From: Cephalopachus bancanus
Taxonomy: Eukaryota; Chordata; Mammalia; Primates; Tarsiidae
Reading direction: 5' to 3'
Length of the DNA stretch: 64,000 nucleotides
NCBI GenBank assembly: GCA_027257055.1
Contig: JAPVLO010000875.1
Coordinates: 62,001-126,000, forward strand
The position numbers were made by a program, and so were the translations under genes. Positions within the stretch are counted from its first letter, which is position 1; each line of letters opens with the position of its first letter. The notes beneath the pieces are model-generated. The model saw only the letters and a list, made by a program, of their open reading frames with translations, searched no databases and was not told the DNA's origin. Positions 35,330 through 46,460 of this stretch are shown here, piece by piece.

Positions 35330-35480
35330 AAAGGCAAATGGTGGCTCACACTTCTAATCTCAGCACTTTAGGGGTCAAGGTGGGAGGATAGGTTGAGACC
35401 AGGATCTCAAGACCAGATTGGTAACATAGGGAGACAACATATTGTCTCTACAATAATGAATAAATAAACAGATAGCTAGA
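35330..35480 (+). mobile_element. Decayed Alu left arm
   Basis: GGTGGCTCACACTTCTAATC, AGCACTTTAGGGGTCAAG, GGGAGGATAGGTTGAG and TTGTCTCTACAATAATG are an Alu left monomer with many changes, ending in AAATAAACAGATAG-type simple sequence. It is older than the young local Alus. Confidence 0.8.
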
Positions 35481-35894
35481 TAGATAAATGGCAAATAAGA
35501 TGCTACATGCTGATTATGCTTTAGCAACTTATGAAAACATGGGATAATCAGTATGATTAAATTCTTTAGGGAAGCTATTTTAAAAAGACCAAACTAGATC
35601 ATTTCTGAATGATATTGACAAAATTAACAATACTTGTGATTTGTTTACTCTCTGTATCAATTAAAAGTTAAAAACAATAGTGCCAGGATAAACCAACAAT
35701 AACTAAACCATTTTTCTAATTCCTCAAAAATAAAAGTAGGGTGATTCGCATAGTCACACATCCAGAGGTCTTCTGCCAATGCTGAAGATTTAAGTAGGTC
35801 TAATTTTAGACAAATATATGACACCTGAGCTGCTGAGGAATTGTCTCTGAGCACCTAGCTGGGAATAATCCTGCACATGTAGCCAATGGATAGG
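35481..35894. other. Unassigned DNA
   Basis: Nothing recognisable. Confidence 0.5.
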
Positions 35895-35912
35895 TTCACC
35901 TGGGGGAAGTTT

Positions 35913-36022
35913 CTTATTTTTATTTTTATAAAGATGTGGGGTACAATTCAGGTTTAGGTATACAAACGTTGATTATGCAGGCACCCTTGTTGATGAGGTG
36001 TGCCACTCCCTCCCCTAGCAGT
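35913..36022 (-). mobile_element. 110-bp L1 3' UTR fragment with TSDs
   Basis: Antisense 3' UTR only (GATGTGGGGTACAATTCAGG, ACCCTTGTTGATGAGGTG). TSDs are TTCACCTGGGGGAAGTTT (35895-35912) and TTCGCCTGGCGGAAGTTT (36023-36040), two mismatches in 18. Confidence 0.92.
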
Positions 36023-36040
36023 TTCGCCTGGCGGAAGTTT

Positions 36041-36439
36041 TAATTGCACAAATCCCTGGGGTAAGAGAGAATCAACAAAACTCAGCAACATAACAATAAA
36101 CTGAAATAAAGAAGGAAAAACCTGATATCACAAGTTTATTACAGAAACTTTAATGTATATACACAGTTAGAGGAACTAGTATATTATATCTAGTCTTTAA
36201 ATCGACAATTGCCCACTTTGTGATCTCCAAAATTTTAGGTGGAAAATTTAAAATAAATTCCAGACATTAAGTAACTTTACATGTACTTTGTTATTCATGT
36301 ATACATGATAATTATATTTTTTACTTTTAACATGACAACTATGCTATTTTCATAACTATCAGAATTTGCAATAACTTTTTAATGCCATGTAATAACCAGA
36401 ATATTCAAATGCTCTCATTCTCTCAAAGATAATTTCCTC
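36041..36439. other. Unassigned AT-rich DNA
   Basis: Nothing recognisable. Confidence 0.5.
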
Positions 36440-36960
36440 AATTAGTTTTCTTTTTCCTTTTTAAAAATTATGTTCCAAACAAAACGTGTTTGTCATGTTT
36501 GACTCTTTTGTCCTCTGATTTCTTTTATTTTATAAGTGTGACCATGTTCACTTTTTTTCATCATTGATTTTTTTGGAGAAACTAGGTCACTTGTCTTCAC
36601 TTTTTTTTCTAGTTTTGTGCTTTCTGGTAGTATCACTTACCTTGTTCCTTTATGCCATGCATTTCCTGTAAATCCTAAGTTAAATCTAGAAGCTAATTTG
36701 ATTTACAAGTACACTTCATTCTGTCACATCATAAGTCATATGATGTCTGGTTGTACCGCTTGGAGTGATGCTAAGATTGATTTTGGTGGATTTGGAGGAA
36801 ATAATGAAGAAAATCATGTGATAATATATTCCATTCTTAATATGGAATGCATTCTACTCCATTTAGTTATTTTTTTAAAAAAGAGCCAAATAATGGGGAA
36901 GGGAGAGATTTCTTTGGAGATTTATGATCCATCACTTCCCTCTCCCTTGACATAAGTCTA
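36440..36960. mobile_element. Probable old L1 3' UTR segment
   Basis: CATTTCCTGTAAATCCTAAG, TTAAATCTAGAAGCTAATTT, CATATGATGTCTGGTTGTAC and GTGATGCTAAGATTGATT follow an old L1M-type 3' UTR. The 112-residue frame at 36617-36955 falls inside it and is therefore not called as a gene. Orientation is not certain. Confidence 0.5.
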
Positions 36961-37314
36961 GTAAAGGAGACTTCCTTATGGATACTCAGAAACCTTTATG
37001 TTTGCTGTCAAGAAACATGGAAAACCAGTGCTTGACTCTTATTTGAGATAGCTTAAAGTATCTTCAATCCCAGAATTTAAGTGGCATTAAGATCAACCTA
37101 CAATCTTTGGGAACATGAAATGTTCAATGTGTGTTCTGTGAAGTAGATGTGAGAAAGAGGCAGCAAATGTTGTTGGTGTAACCTGTTCCTTGGTAGCATT
37201 ACATTGCACTACTGAATAAAATGGGCAAGATTAGACTAAAATAAAATTATATTATGCTCACATCCTGAGTTGTGCATTCTATATTCTGGAAACACATGAA
37301 GGTGCAGAGTGAAT
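36961..37314. other. Unassigned DNA
   Basis: Nothing recognisable. Confidence 0.5.
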
Positions 37315-37331
37315 AGAAATGCAACTACTGA

Positions 37332-37630
37332 GCCAGGCACTGTGGCTCACACCTGTAATTCCAGCCCTATGGGAAGGAGAGGTGAGAGGATTGCCTTCGA
37401 GACTAGCCTAGGTAACTTGGCAAGACCTCGCTTCTACAAAAAACAAAAAAATTAGTTGGGTGTGGTGGCACATGCCTGTGGTTCCAGCTATTTGGAAGGC
37501 TGAGGGAGAAGGAATGTCTAAGCCCAGCAAGTCAAGGCTGTGGTGGCTGTGAACATGCCACTGCACTCCAGTCTGGGGGACAGAGTGAGACTCCAACTCA
37601 AAAAAATAAAAAAGAAAAAAAAATAAAGAA
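37332..37630 (+). mobile_element. Older dimeric Alu (AluJ-like)
   Basis: Starts GCCAGGCACTGTGGCTCACA and keeps the GGCTGTGAACATGCCACTGC right-arm form in place of the young palindrome. TSDs are AGAAATGCAACTACTGA (37315-37331) and AGAAATGCAGGTACTGA (37631-37647), two mismatches in 17, in line with greater age. Confidence 0.93.
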
Positions 37631-37647
37631 AGAAATGCAGGTACTGA

Positions 37648-38359
37648 AGAAGGCTTGCAGATGAGTCATTGTAGACTCAAAATGGAGAGGCATTTCTTAG
37701 TAATTTGGCTGTGATTGGGCAATAGTTATGGTGTGCTCATTGGAAAAAAATACAAGAAGAATTTTTTTAAATGAAGGCTATTGGAATAAAATGAAGTGAT
37801 CAAGAAATGATCCAACAGGGCTATCTACAGAGAAGTGGACACCGTAATTGAATAACTGGAAGTGCACTGAATACCTGGAGCTTCAAGGAAAGTTTCAAAT
37901 ATCCATCTGGAAGAGAAAGAAATCTTGCAGGAGTGATCCCTAATGACAGGAATTTCCAAATATGGTGAAGTTTCCCAAGCAAAACAAATGTAATAATGTT
38001 CAAAAGTAAGCAACCCAATGATAACCTTTTTGGATACATGCAGGCTAAAAGTATTAACAGCCATAATTCTAAAAGGCTGCACACTGAAATCACTTCCTCT
38101 ACATTCTTGAATAATTAAAGCAGAATCTATGCAGGCAACCCAGGCATGAGTGTTGTTAGAGACTTTCAAGTGCTTCCATATGCAGTGAATTTTGCGAACC
38201 ACTGTCACAGCTGATATAATCACTTTATAGAAGAATCCAAGTTTCAGTAAAGTAAAAACATTTTATAGTAGTTTTAAAGGATGAAGTATAAAGGGTAAAT
38301 GAGGAAGCAGCAGTGAGAAAATGTTTCAGAAATCATGATGATCATAATAGCATTGGGAT
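37648..38359. other. Unassigned DNA with a possible hAT relic
   Basis: On the minus strand at about 38205-38050, ACAGTGGTTCGCAAAATTCA resembles a CAGTGGTTCTCA-type hAT end. A 132-residue minus frame (37825-38223) covers this; it has no recognised domain. Confidence 0.4.
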
Positions 38360-38525
38360 GACAACAGGTTTAAGGTGCAGATTTTGGAGTACCACAGTCT
38401 TAGGTTCTAATCTGGAATCCACTGCCTTTTAGGTTTGTGATCTTGAGCATGTTACACATCTCTCAGATTCAATATATTCATTTATAAAACGGGTTTATTA
38501 CTAGTACCTATCTTGTTTATTTTAT
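38360..38525 (+). repeat. MIR SINE remnant
   Basis: GTCTTAGGTTCTAATCTGGA, GGTTTGTGATCTTGAGCATG, TTACACATCTCTCAG, AAACGGGTTTATTACTAGTA are in MIR order. Confidence 0.78.
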
Positions 38526-38539
38526 GTTTATTATTTGTA

Positions 38540-38645
38540 AACTCTCACTGAAATATCAACTCCGTGTGAATAGGATTCTTGTCTGCCTTATTCAAAATTG
38601 AATTCCCGATGCCTAGAACAGTGCTTGCTATGTTTTTTGAATGGA
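38540..38645 (+). repeat. L2 LINE 3'-end remnant
   Basis: GATTCTTGTCTGCCTTATTC, CGATGCCTAGAACAGTGCTT and TTTTTTGAATGGATG match the L2 3' end order. Confidence 0.78.
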
Positions 38646-38648
38646 TGT

Positions 38649-38706
<58 letters not shown>

Positions 38707-38716
38707 ATATATATAC
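38649..38716. repeat. (AT)n/(GT)n compound microsatellite
   Basis: A long AT run, then GT units, then AT again. It follows the L2 end directly. Confidence 0.97.
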
Positions 38717-38832
38717 TATATTTTTACTTTTTACTATATTTTGGGCACTTTTTTCTTAATACTTTTCATAGTCCTTCTTCTGTTGCTGTAACAGAATAAC
38801 TCAGATTGAGTAGTTTATAAAGAAAAGAGGTT

Positions 38833-40434
38833 GGAGAGTTCCGGTAAGATGATGACGGCATAGGTGGAATTGTGAGATTCTCCGAACGTGAGTTCCCAAA
38901 AAGACTCTTACTTTCCTTCCCACACTCCTCTGCCCACCGCCAGCCACACCAGTCCAAGGCCCGGAAACCCTCAGTCCCACGCAGAGCCAGATATTGGGGA
39001 CCCTGGCTGCTGCTGCTCCACTATATGTGACCACCGCCCGCGTGGGAGTCTTGGGTCTCGGCTCCCTCCTAGGCTACATCATCTCACCCAGCACCCAGCA
39101 CCAAGCCGCCGGTCACCTAGGGAGGCTCTGGGTACCCGACCCTCAGAGATACCGGCTCCATTTCTGGCTGAAGTACCCTGTGAGGGTCCCAGGGCCACTC
39201 TCGCTGCTCACCACCTGCCCTTTAGAGCTCTGGAGCTCTGGGTCCACCCTGGCTGAGGCACCCAGCGCGTGACCCCATGCTTGTGTAAGGGAACAGCATA
39301 TTTTAAGGAGGTGCTGATCAGAGGCTCTCAGCTCCAGAGGAGGGAAGTCCTGACTCCCTCCTCCACCTCAGCCTGCTGGTGGCACACTGGATCCAGCACC
39401 CAGCTGTGCAGTTGATCCTTGGTGCCTTGCACGCCACCACAGCCCATCATAGTGGATTGCCCAGGGACCCAGATGAGCAGAGATAAAGGATCCCTGAAAG
39501 AGGAGCTGTCACCTCGGCCATTTTCCAGGCAGAGATTTGCATTGCCCTACCCACCTACAAGCAGCCTCCACCTCAGTTCCTAAGGTAACGTCACTAAACA
39601 GGAGACAAATCCCCTCCCCTACGCTGAATCAGACGCAGGCAACTAAGTGTCGCAGACCTCTCAGACAGCAGGCTAAAAGAACAAACCCAAGCTGAGAGTA
39701 TATCTAGAGACCTGCAATGAAAGCAAAGGGAAGAGGCTGGAGATCAGAGCTGAAGAGACTTTAGACACTCAGGAAAGATTCCAGAGTTAGTCTGATATCT
39801 TATTTTGACTTTTGATTTTATCATTTTGACTGTTTGTTTTGCTCACTTTTGTTTGCTTTTTGACTTACACTATCTGTTTGTGTTGGGGAAAACGCATCAA
39901 AAGTCATGATTTTATTGTTCTGTCTTTCTGTAGCTACTGGTATTCTTTACGGAATTTTGCTTGAGTGTCTTTTTCACATCTCTCTTGCCTTGTGTCTCTT
40001 TTTCACCTGTTAGTTGGTATGTATGTCTGTTTTCCCTCTCACTCTTCTCTCTTTCTAACTTCCTATTGACCCCCCTTCCTCCATTATTTTCCTCTTTCAT
40101 GCCTCCGTTTGTTCCAGATACCAAACCTACATTCTGCTGCACAGACAGATTGTAAGGCAGTGGGAAATAGGTTCCAGTGTGCCCATAAACCAGTTGGTGG
40201 ATGCTGGAATCACAGATAGATTCTGAATCACAGCTTCCCCCTCAATTAAACCTCAAAGCTGCAAAAAGTACAGCTCACAGCCCACACTCAAGCCTGAAAA
40301 GTGAGCAAAGCCAGAGGATCCTCATAAGTAAGAACAGGAGATTGCAAAAGCAAAGCAAAAGCAATCCCACCTTCTCTAAAAAACAGAATTAAAGAAGGGG
40401 AGGGAAAGGGAGAGAGAGAGAAAAATCTACACAA
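38833..40434 (+). promoter_or_regulatory. L1 5' UTR with internal promoter region
   Basis: The first base lies directly after the TSD, so the 5' end looks complete. AAGATGATGACGGC near the start recalls the YY1 site (AAGATGGC) that sets the L1 start site, but it is altered. From 38880 to 39300 the sequence is the most GC- and CpG-rich in the window. Open frames of 122 (38888-39256, plus), 92 (38994-39272, plus) and 77 residues (39034-38801, minus, reading out into the flank) occur here. I cannot say that any is translated. Confidence 0.8.
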
Positions 40435-41672
40435 ATGAAGAAAAACCAAAAGAAGAATATGGGTCTCTCCCAGATCCCTGGGAGGGCAGACACTGAGAAA
40501 ACTGACTTCGGTATGCAAACAATGAAGAGCCTCCAGAATGTCTGGTCTCAAACTACAAACCTAAATATCAAGACATTAATGGAGAGATTAAAAAGAATCG
40601 TGGACAGAAAAGAAGAAACTAGGAAGAAACTGATAACTGAGATAACAGTAATAAAGAATACTGTGAGCCAGGGTCGGTGGCTCAGCCTGTAATCCCGCGC
40701 CTTTGGGAGGCTGAGGTGAGTGGATTGCTTGAGCCTGTGGGTTCAAGACCCGCCTGGGCAGCAAGACCTCATCTCTACAATAAATCAAAAAATCAGCCAG
40801 GCATGGTAGCGCGCACTTGTAATTCCGGCTACTCGGAAGGCTAAGGTGGAAGGATCACCAGAGCTCAGCAGGTCGAGGCTGCGGTGGCTGGGAGTGGCCA
40901 CTGCACTCCAGTCTGGCCGACAGAGTGAGACTCCAACTGAAAAATAATTAAAAATAAAATAAAAAAATAAAGAATACCGTGAATGAAATAAATAACAAAT
41001 TGATAAGCATGGAAAGCAGAATTAGTCAAGCAGAAAAAGAATCTCAGAGCTTGAGGACCAAAATATAGAACTAATCCAAACTGTTAAAAACACAGAAAAC
41101 AAGCTTTAAAAGAAGAACAAAGCCTTCTAGAGATGAGCAATTACTTCAAGAGACCGAACCTAAGAGTAATTGGCCTTCCTGAAGCAGAAAGAGAGACAGA
41201 GACCACACTGGAACAAACTTTCCATAATATTATTCAAGAAAACTTCCCTTATCTAGCCAGTGATGCAAAAATTCAAACACAAGAGATTCAGAGAACCCCT
41301 GCAAGACAACAAATGAGAAGACCAACTCCTAGACACATGATAATTCACTTAAACAAAGTAGGTATAAAAGAAAAAATCCTAAAGGCAGCAAGAGAAAAAG
41401 ACCAGATCACCAACCATGGAAGACCAATTAGAATAGCAGCAGATTTGTCTACAGAAACCCTGCAGGCTAGGAGAGCTTGGAGCCCTATCTTCAAAGTCCT
41501 AAAAGATGAACAATTTCAACCAAGAATAACCTGCCCAGTCAAGTCAAGCTTCATCAGCTAGAGAGAATTAAAATCCTTCCTAGATATCCAATCCCTAAGA
41601 ACTTACACTGCCACCAGATCACCTTTACATGAAACACTTAAGAAAGTACGAATCACAGAAGAAAAGGAATAA
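40435..41672 (+). pseudogene. L1 ORF1 (RNA-binding chaperone), disrupted
   Basis: ORF1p binds L1 RNA as a trimer and is needed for retrotransposition. The N-terminal part starts at 40435 (MKKNQKKNMGLSQIPGRAD). The coiled-coil part is interrupted at 40667 by an Alu and resumes at 40967. The RNA-recognition part follows (RPNLRVIGLPEAERE, near 41150), then QMRRPTPRHMIIHLNKVGIK and IRIAADLSTETLQARRAW in the C-terminal domain. An early TAG stop at 41559-41561 lies shortly before the natural end at 41670-41672. Before the Alu landed the gene may have been open over most of its length, except around 41060-41130 where stops occur. Confidence 0.9.
40667..40966 (+). mobile_element. Dimeric Alu inserted in L1 ORF1
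   Basis: Starts GCCAGGGTCGGTGGCTCAGC and ends in an AATAATTAAAAATAAAAT-type tail. TSDs ATAAAGAATACTGTGA (40651-40666) and ATAAAGAATACCGTGA (40967-40982) differ at one base. The palindrome reads GTGGCTGGGAGTGGCCAC. Confidence 0.95.
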
Positions 41673-41788
41673 AGAACAATGTTCTTCACAAGAGTACAGG
41701 AAGAAGAATAAAATACACATGAACCAACCCCAAAACCAAAAGAAAGACAAAAAAACAAGTGGAAGAACAACAACTCTATAAGAATTCT

Positions 41789-44700
41789 ATGATAGGGATC
41801 AACTCTCACATTTCAATAATTAGCCTGAATGTGAATGGACTAAATGCACCACTGAAAAGACATAGAATGGCAAAATGGATAAAATATCACCAGGCAACAG
41901 TATACTGCCTTCAAGAGACCCATCTCACTAGAAAGGACATGCACAGACTCAAAGTAAGAGGATGGGAAACAAATATTTAGGCGAATGAAACACAAAAGAA
42001 AGGAGGAGTCACAATCCTAATTTCAGACAAAATACCACTTAAACTATCAAAAATTAAAAAAGATACAGAAGGTCACTACATAATGATAAAAGGTTCACTC
42101 CATCAACAAGAAATACCTATTCTAAACATATATCCACCCAAAATATTAGTGCCAACTTTCATAAAGCAGCTTCTAGGAAAACTAAAGAAAGATATTGACT
42201 CTAACACCATCATAACTGGCGACTTTAATACCCCACTCACAACCCTAGACAGATCATCAGGACAAAAAATCAGTAATGAGATCCGGAACCTCAATGTGAC
42301 TCTTGATCAAATGGACTTAATTGATATCTACAGAACACTCCACCCAACAACCACAGAATATACATTCTACTCAGCACCGCATGGAACGTACTCTAAGATC
42401 GACCACATACTTGGCCATAAATCAAGCATAAACAAATTTCAAAAGATCAAAATTTTGTCATGCACCTTCTCAGACCACAGTGGAATAAAAATAAACATCA
42501 ACACCAACAAGCTTCCCCCCAAACCCACAAATATATGGAAACAAAACAGCATAATGCTAAACAACTCCTGGGTCAACAATGAAATCAACACAGAGATTAA
42601 AAGATACCTGGAAACAAATGAAAACGAAGAGACCTCTTACCAAAATCTCTGGGATGCCATGAAAGCTGTAGTAAGAGGAGAATTCATATCCCTACAAATG
42701 CACATGAAGAAAATGGAGAGATCACAAATTAACAGCCTAACAAGTCACCTTAGGAAGCTGGAATACCAAGACCACCAAAACTCTAACTGCAGCAGAAGAA
42801 TCCAGATCCCAGATAAAAACCCGGGACATCGAAGACAAAAAGATAACACAAAAAAATCAATGAAACAAAAAACTGGTTCTTTGAAAAGATAAATAAAATC
42901 AATGGTCCCTTAGCTAGACTGAACAAGAAGAAAAGGGAAAGTGCCCAAATAAATACAAGAAGAAACACAAAAGATGAAGTCACATCTGACCCCGAAGAAA
43001 TGCAAAAGATCATCAGAGACTACTATGCACACTTGTATGGAAACAAACTGGAAAACATTAAGGAAATGGAAGACATTCTGATATCACACAACCTGTCTAG
43101 GTTGAAACAGGAAGAAATTGAGACCCTAAATAGACTAATAACCATCAAGGAAATTGACTATGTAATAGAAAACTATCTACAAAAAAAGCCCTGGACCAGA
43201 TGGCTTTCCAACAGAATTCTATAAGACATTTAAGGAAGAGCTGATACCAATCCTACTGAGAGTATTCCAGGTGATTGAGAAAAATGGAACCCTCCCCAAA
43301 TCATTCCATGAAGCCAACATCACATTGATACCAACAAAGAAAGAGTACTACAGGCCAATATCTTTGATGAACATCAATGCCAAAATTCCCAACAAGATCC
43401 TAGCAAACCACATTCAACAATATATCTCAAAAATCATCTATCATGACCAAGTAGGCTTCATCGCTGGGATGCAAGACTGGCTCAACATTTGCAAGACAAT
43501 AAATGTCATTAAATACATCACCAGATGTCAGAACAAAAACCACATGATTATGTCATTAGATGCAGAAAAAACTTTTGATAAAATCCAGTACCCCTTCCTG
43601 ATAAAAACCCTCGAACATGTAGGCATACATGGAACATACCTCAAAATAGTAAAAGCCATCTAAGAGAAACCCACAGCTAGCATACTGCTAAACAGACAAA
43701 AATTGGAACCATTTGCCCTGAAAACTGGAACAAGACAAAGATACCCACTCTCTCCCCTCCTATTCAATATAGTATTGGAAGTCCTAGCTGGAGCAATCAG
43801 AAAAGAGAAGGCTATCAGCCGGGCTCGGTGGCTCAGCCTGTAATCCCGTGCCTTTGGGAGGCTGAGGTAAATGGATTGCCTGAGCTCATGGGTTCGAGAC
43901 CTGCCTGGGCAACTTGGCGAGACCTCATCTTTGCAATAAATCAAAAATCAGCCAGGCATGGTAGTGCACGCCTGTAGTTCCAGCTACTTGGAAGGCTGAG
44001 GCAGAAGGACCGCTGGAGTCCAGCAGGTCAAGGCTGAGGTGGCCAGGAGCAGCCACTGCACTCTAGTCTGGGTGATAGAGACTCCAATTCAAAAAAAAAA
44101 AAAAAAAAGAGAGAAGGCAATCAGGGGTATCCAAATAGGAAAAGAGGAAGTCAAGTTATCCCTCTTTGCTGACGACATGATTGTGTACCTTGAAAACCCA
44201 AGAGAACTGTCAAAAGCCTCCTTGCACTGATAAAGGACTTTGGCAAAGTCTCAGGGTATAAAATAAATGTGCAAAAGACAATCGCATTTCTTTACACCAA
44301 TAATAAACAAACAAAAACCCAAATGCAAAACACAATGCCATTCACAGAAGCCACAAAAAAATTGAAATACCTTGGGATCTTCCTAACCAGAGATGTGAAA
44401 GACCTTTACAATGCAAACTACAAAACACTACTCAAAGAAATCAAGGATGACACAAACAAGTGGAAAAATATCCCATGCTCATGGATTGGAAGAATTAACA
44501 TTATAAAAATGTCCATTCTACCTAAGGCAATCTACAGATTTAATGCAATACCCATCAAATTACCAGCAACATTCTTCTCAGAGCCAGAAAAAACAATACA
44601 GGAATTCATATGGAAACACAAACGACCAAGAATAGCCAGAACAATCCTCAGCAAAAAAAAAACAAAAAACAAAACAGGAGGTATCACACTACCAGACTTC

Positions 44701-45873
44701 AAACTTTACTATACAGCTACAATAATCAAAACAGTTTGGTATTGGTACAGGAACAGGCATATAGACCAATGGAATAGAATTGAGATTCCAGAAGCAAAAC
44801 CTCAATTTCTCAACCAACTCATCTTTGATGAAGCCTCCACCACCCGCCACTGGGGAGAGGAGAACCTATTCAGTAAATGGTGCTGGAAAAACTGGCTGAC
44901 CGCATGCAGAAGACTCAAATAAGACCCCTATCTATCCCCATACACAAAAATTAATTCTAAATGGATCAGAGACCTAAATGTAAAACTTCAAACCATAAGA
45001 ACCTTAGAAAATGCAGGACACACCCTTATGAAAATTGAAACTGGCATCCAATTTCTGAACAAAACCTGAAACCCACAGGCCATAAGAGATAAGATAGACA
45101 AGTGGGACCTCATGAAACTGACAAGCTTCTGCAAATCAAAGAAACCATCAAGAGAGCAGGGAGATAGTCCACAGACTGGGAAAAAGTATTTGACAAAGGC
45201 TTAACATCTTGGATCTACAAGGAGCTCAAACATACTGAAAAGAAAAAACCAAAAAACCCATTATAAAGTAGGCAAAAGATATGAACAGACACTTCTCAAA
45301 GGAAGACATCTGAGCAGTCAACCGGTACATGAAGAAATGTTCAGCCTCACTAATCATCAAGGAGGTGCAAATCAAATCCACACTGAAATACCACCTAACT
45401 CCAGTCAGAACGGCCATTATCAATAACTCAAAAAATAACAGTTGCTGGAGAGGGTGTGGTGAAAGGAAACTCTACTACACTGTTTGTGGGAGTGTAAACT
45501 AGTGCAACCTCTGTGGAAAGCAGTATGGTGATTCCTAAAAGCTCTAAATATCGACCTCCCATATGACCTCGCAATCCCCCTACTGGGAATATACCCTGAA
45601 GAACTCAAATCACTCTATCAAAAAGATACCTGCACACATATGTTTATCGCAGCATTGTTCACAATAGCAAGAACCTGGAATCAACCATGCTGTCCATCAA
45701 AAGAGGACTGGATTTTAAAACTGTGGTACATATACACGACGGAATACTACGCAGCCATAAAAAAGAACAAAATCATGAATTTCACAGCAACCTGGATGGA
45801 ACTAGAGTCTATGATACTGAGTGATCTCTCACAGAAACAAAGGTCTGAGTATCACATTTTCTCACTCATATAG
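41789..45873 (+). pseudogene. L1 ORF2 (endonuclease-reverse transcriptase), disrupted
   Basis: ORF2p nicks target DNA and copies L1 RNA at the nick. The start at 41789 (MIGINSHISIISLNVNGLN) gives the endonuclease domain: CLQETHLT, then [23 protein letters not shown] and [13 protein letters not shown] at 41978-41980 breaks it early. Reverse transcriptase pieces follow: [32 protein letters not shown], then, past an Alu at 43818-44109, [16 protein letters not shown] with the catalytic FADD box at 44165-44176 intact. [18 protein letters not shown] and the C-terminal [18 protein letters not shown] complete it, ending at 45873. Several frameshifts exist between 42780 and 43270 and between 44920 and 45640. 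Confidence 0.93.
43818..44109 (+). mobile_element. Dimeric Alu inserted in L1 reverse transcriptase
   Basis: Starts GCCGGGCTCGGTGGCTCAGC, has the canonical young linker, and ends in a pure A-run. TSDs AGAGAAGGCTATCA (43804-43817) and AGAGAAGGCAATCA (44110-44123) differ at one base. Target and insertion are in the same orientation. Confidence 0.95.
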
Positions 45874-46121
45874 TGGACCTTGAACATCTATCGTAATACT
45901 GTAAGATAAGGATTGACAATGGTGGGAAACTATAGGGGCTGGGAGGGGAAGGAAGGTGGAATTAATAGTAGTCAATATCTGTCTGGGGACCTTATCAACA
46001 AGGGTGCCTGAACAAAGCATATTTGTATACCTAACCCTTAACTGTATCCCACAATATCAAAATAAAAAATATTGATTACTTTTAAAAAAAGTAAATAAAG
46101 TTTAACTCTAAGGGGGAAAAA
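45874..46121 (+). other. L1 3' UTR and a two-part A-tail
   Basis: The 3' UTR ends in CAAAATAAAAAATATTGATT, then TTTTAAAAAAA. A further GTAAATAAAGTTTAACTCTA plus AGGGGG and a second A-run precede the TSD. The extra pieces are not in sister L1 ends and look like short downstream sequence carried along during retrotransposition. Confidence 0.7.
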
Positions 46122-46344
46122 AAAGAAAAGAGGTTATTTGGCTCATGATATGGGTGACTGGAAAGTTCAAGATTGGGTATCTGCATGTGGTGAGGGCCTC
46201 AGGTTGCTAAAACTCTGTGGAAAGCTGAAGGGAAGAGAGTGGGGGATGTGCAGTGATCACATGGTGAGAAGAAAACCAAACGAGAGACACCAAGGAAGCC
46301 AGATTCTTCTTAGCAGCCTACTTTTTGGGACCTAATCCCTTCCC

Positions 46345-46460
46345 ATTTTAGTTAATCATTAAAACAAACCCAGGAGGTGGTTGCTATGATTATTCCTAAT
46401 TTTCAGAAGAAAATGAAGCAGAGTTCAGTTAATTACTAGAGAGTAGAGGTGGTATGATAC
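46345..46460 (+). repeat. MIR SINE remnant
   Basis: AACAAACCCAGGAGGTGG, GATTATTCCTAATTTTCAGA and GAAAATGAAGCAGAGTTCAG follow the MIR 3' half. Confidence 0.65.

Larger units (their letters stand above)
38833..46121 (+). mobile_element. Full-length L1 (5' UTR, ORF1, ORF2, tail) with two Alus
   Basis: Exact 14-bp TSDs AAAGAAAAGAGGTT at 38819-38832 and 46122-46135 bound the insertion. Within are a GC-rich 5' UTR, ORF1, ORF2 and an A-rich 3' end in the right order. It is about 6.7 kb after the two Alus (40667-40966, 43818-44109) are set aside. This is the only L1 in the window with a 5' end in place. Stops, frameshifts and both Alus make it inactive. It belongs to the same broad group as the other young L1s here (shared 3' UTR with ACCCTTAACTGTATCCCAC). 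Confidence 0.95.
38769..46340 (-). mobile_element. MaLR LTR remnant, split by a full-length L1
   Basis: The left part (38769-38832) reads TTCTGTTGCTGTAACAGAAT, AACTCAGATTGAGTAG, TTTATAAAGAAAAGAGG. After the L1 it resumes at 46122 with AAAGAAAAGAGGTTATTTGG, GAAAGTTCAAGATTGGGTAT and GGGACCTAATCCCTTCCC. Joined, this is the reverse complement of a MaLR-type LTR. It dates before the L1. It is non-coding. Confidence 0.8.

Noticed and set aside
36617..36955. 112-residue plus-strand frame
   Set aside because: It lies in sequence that follows an old L1 3' UTR.
37825..38223. 132-residue minus-strand frame outside the main L1s
   Set aside because: No recognisable domain, overlap with a second frame, and part of it resembles an hAT end (ACAGTGGTTCGC). 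A chance frame is more likely than a gene.
38888..39256. 122-residue GC-rich frame as a host gene
   Set aside because: It lies wholly in the L1 5' UTR; long frames are expected in GC-rich DNA.
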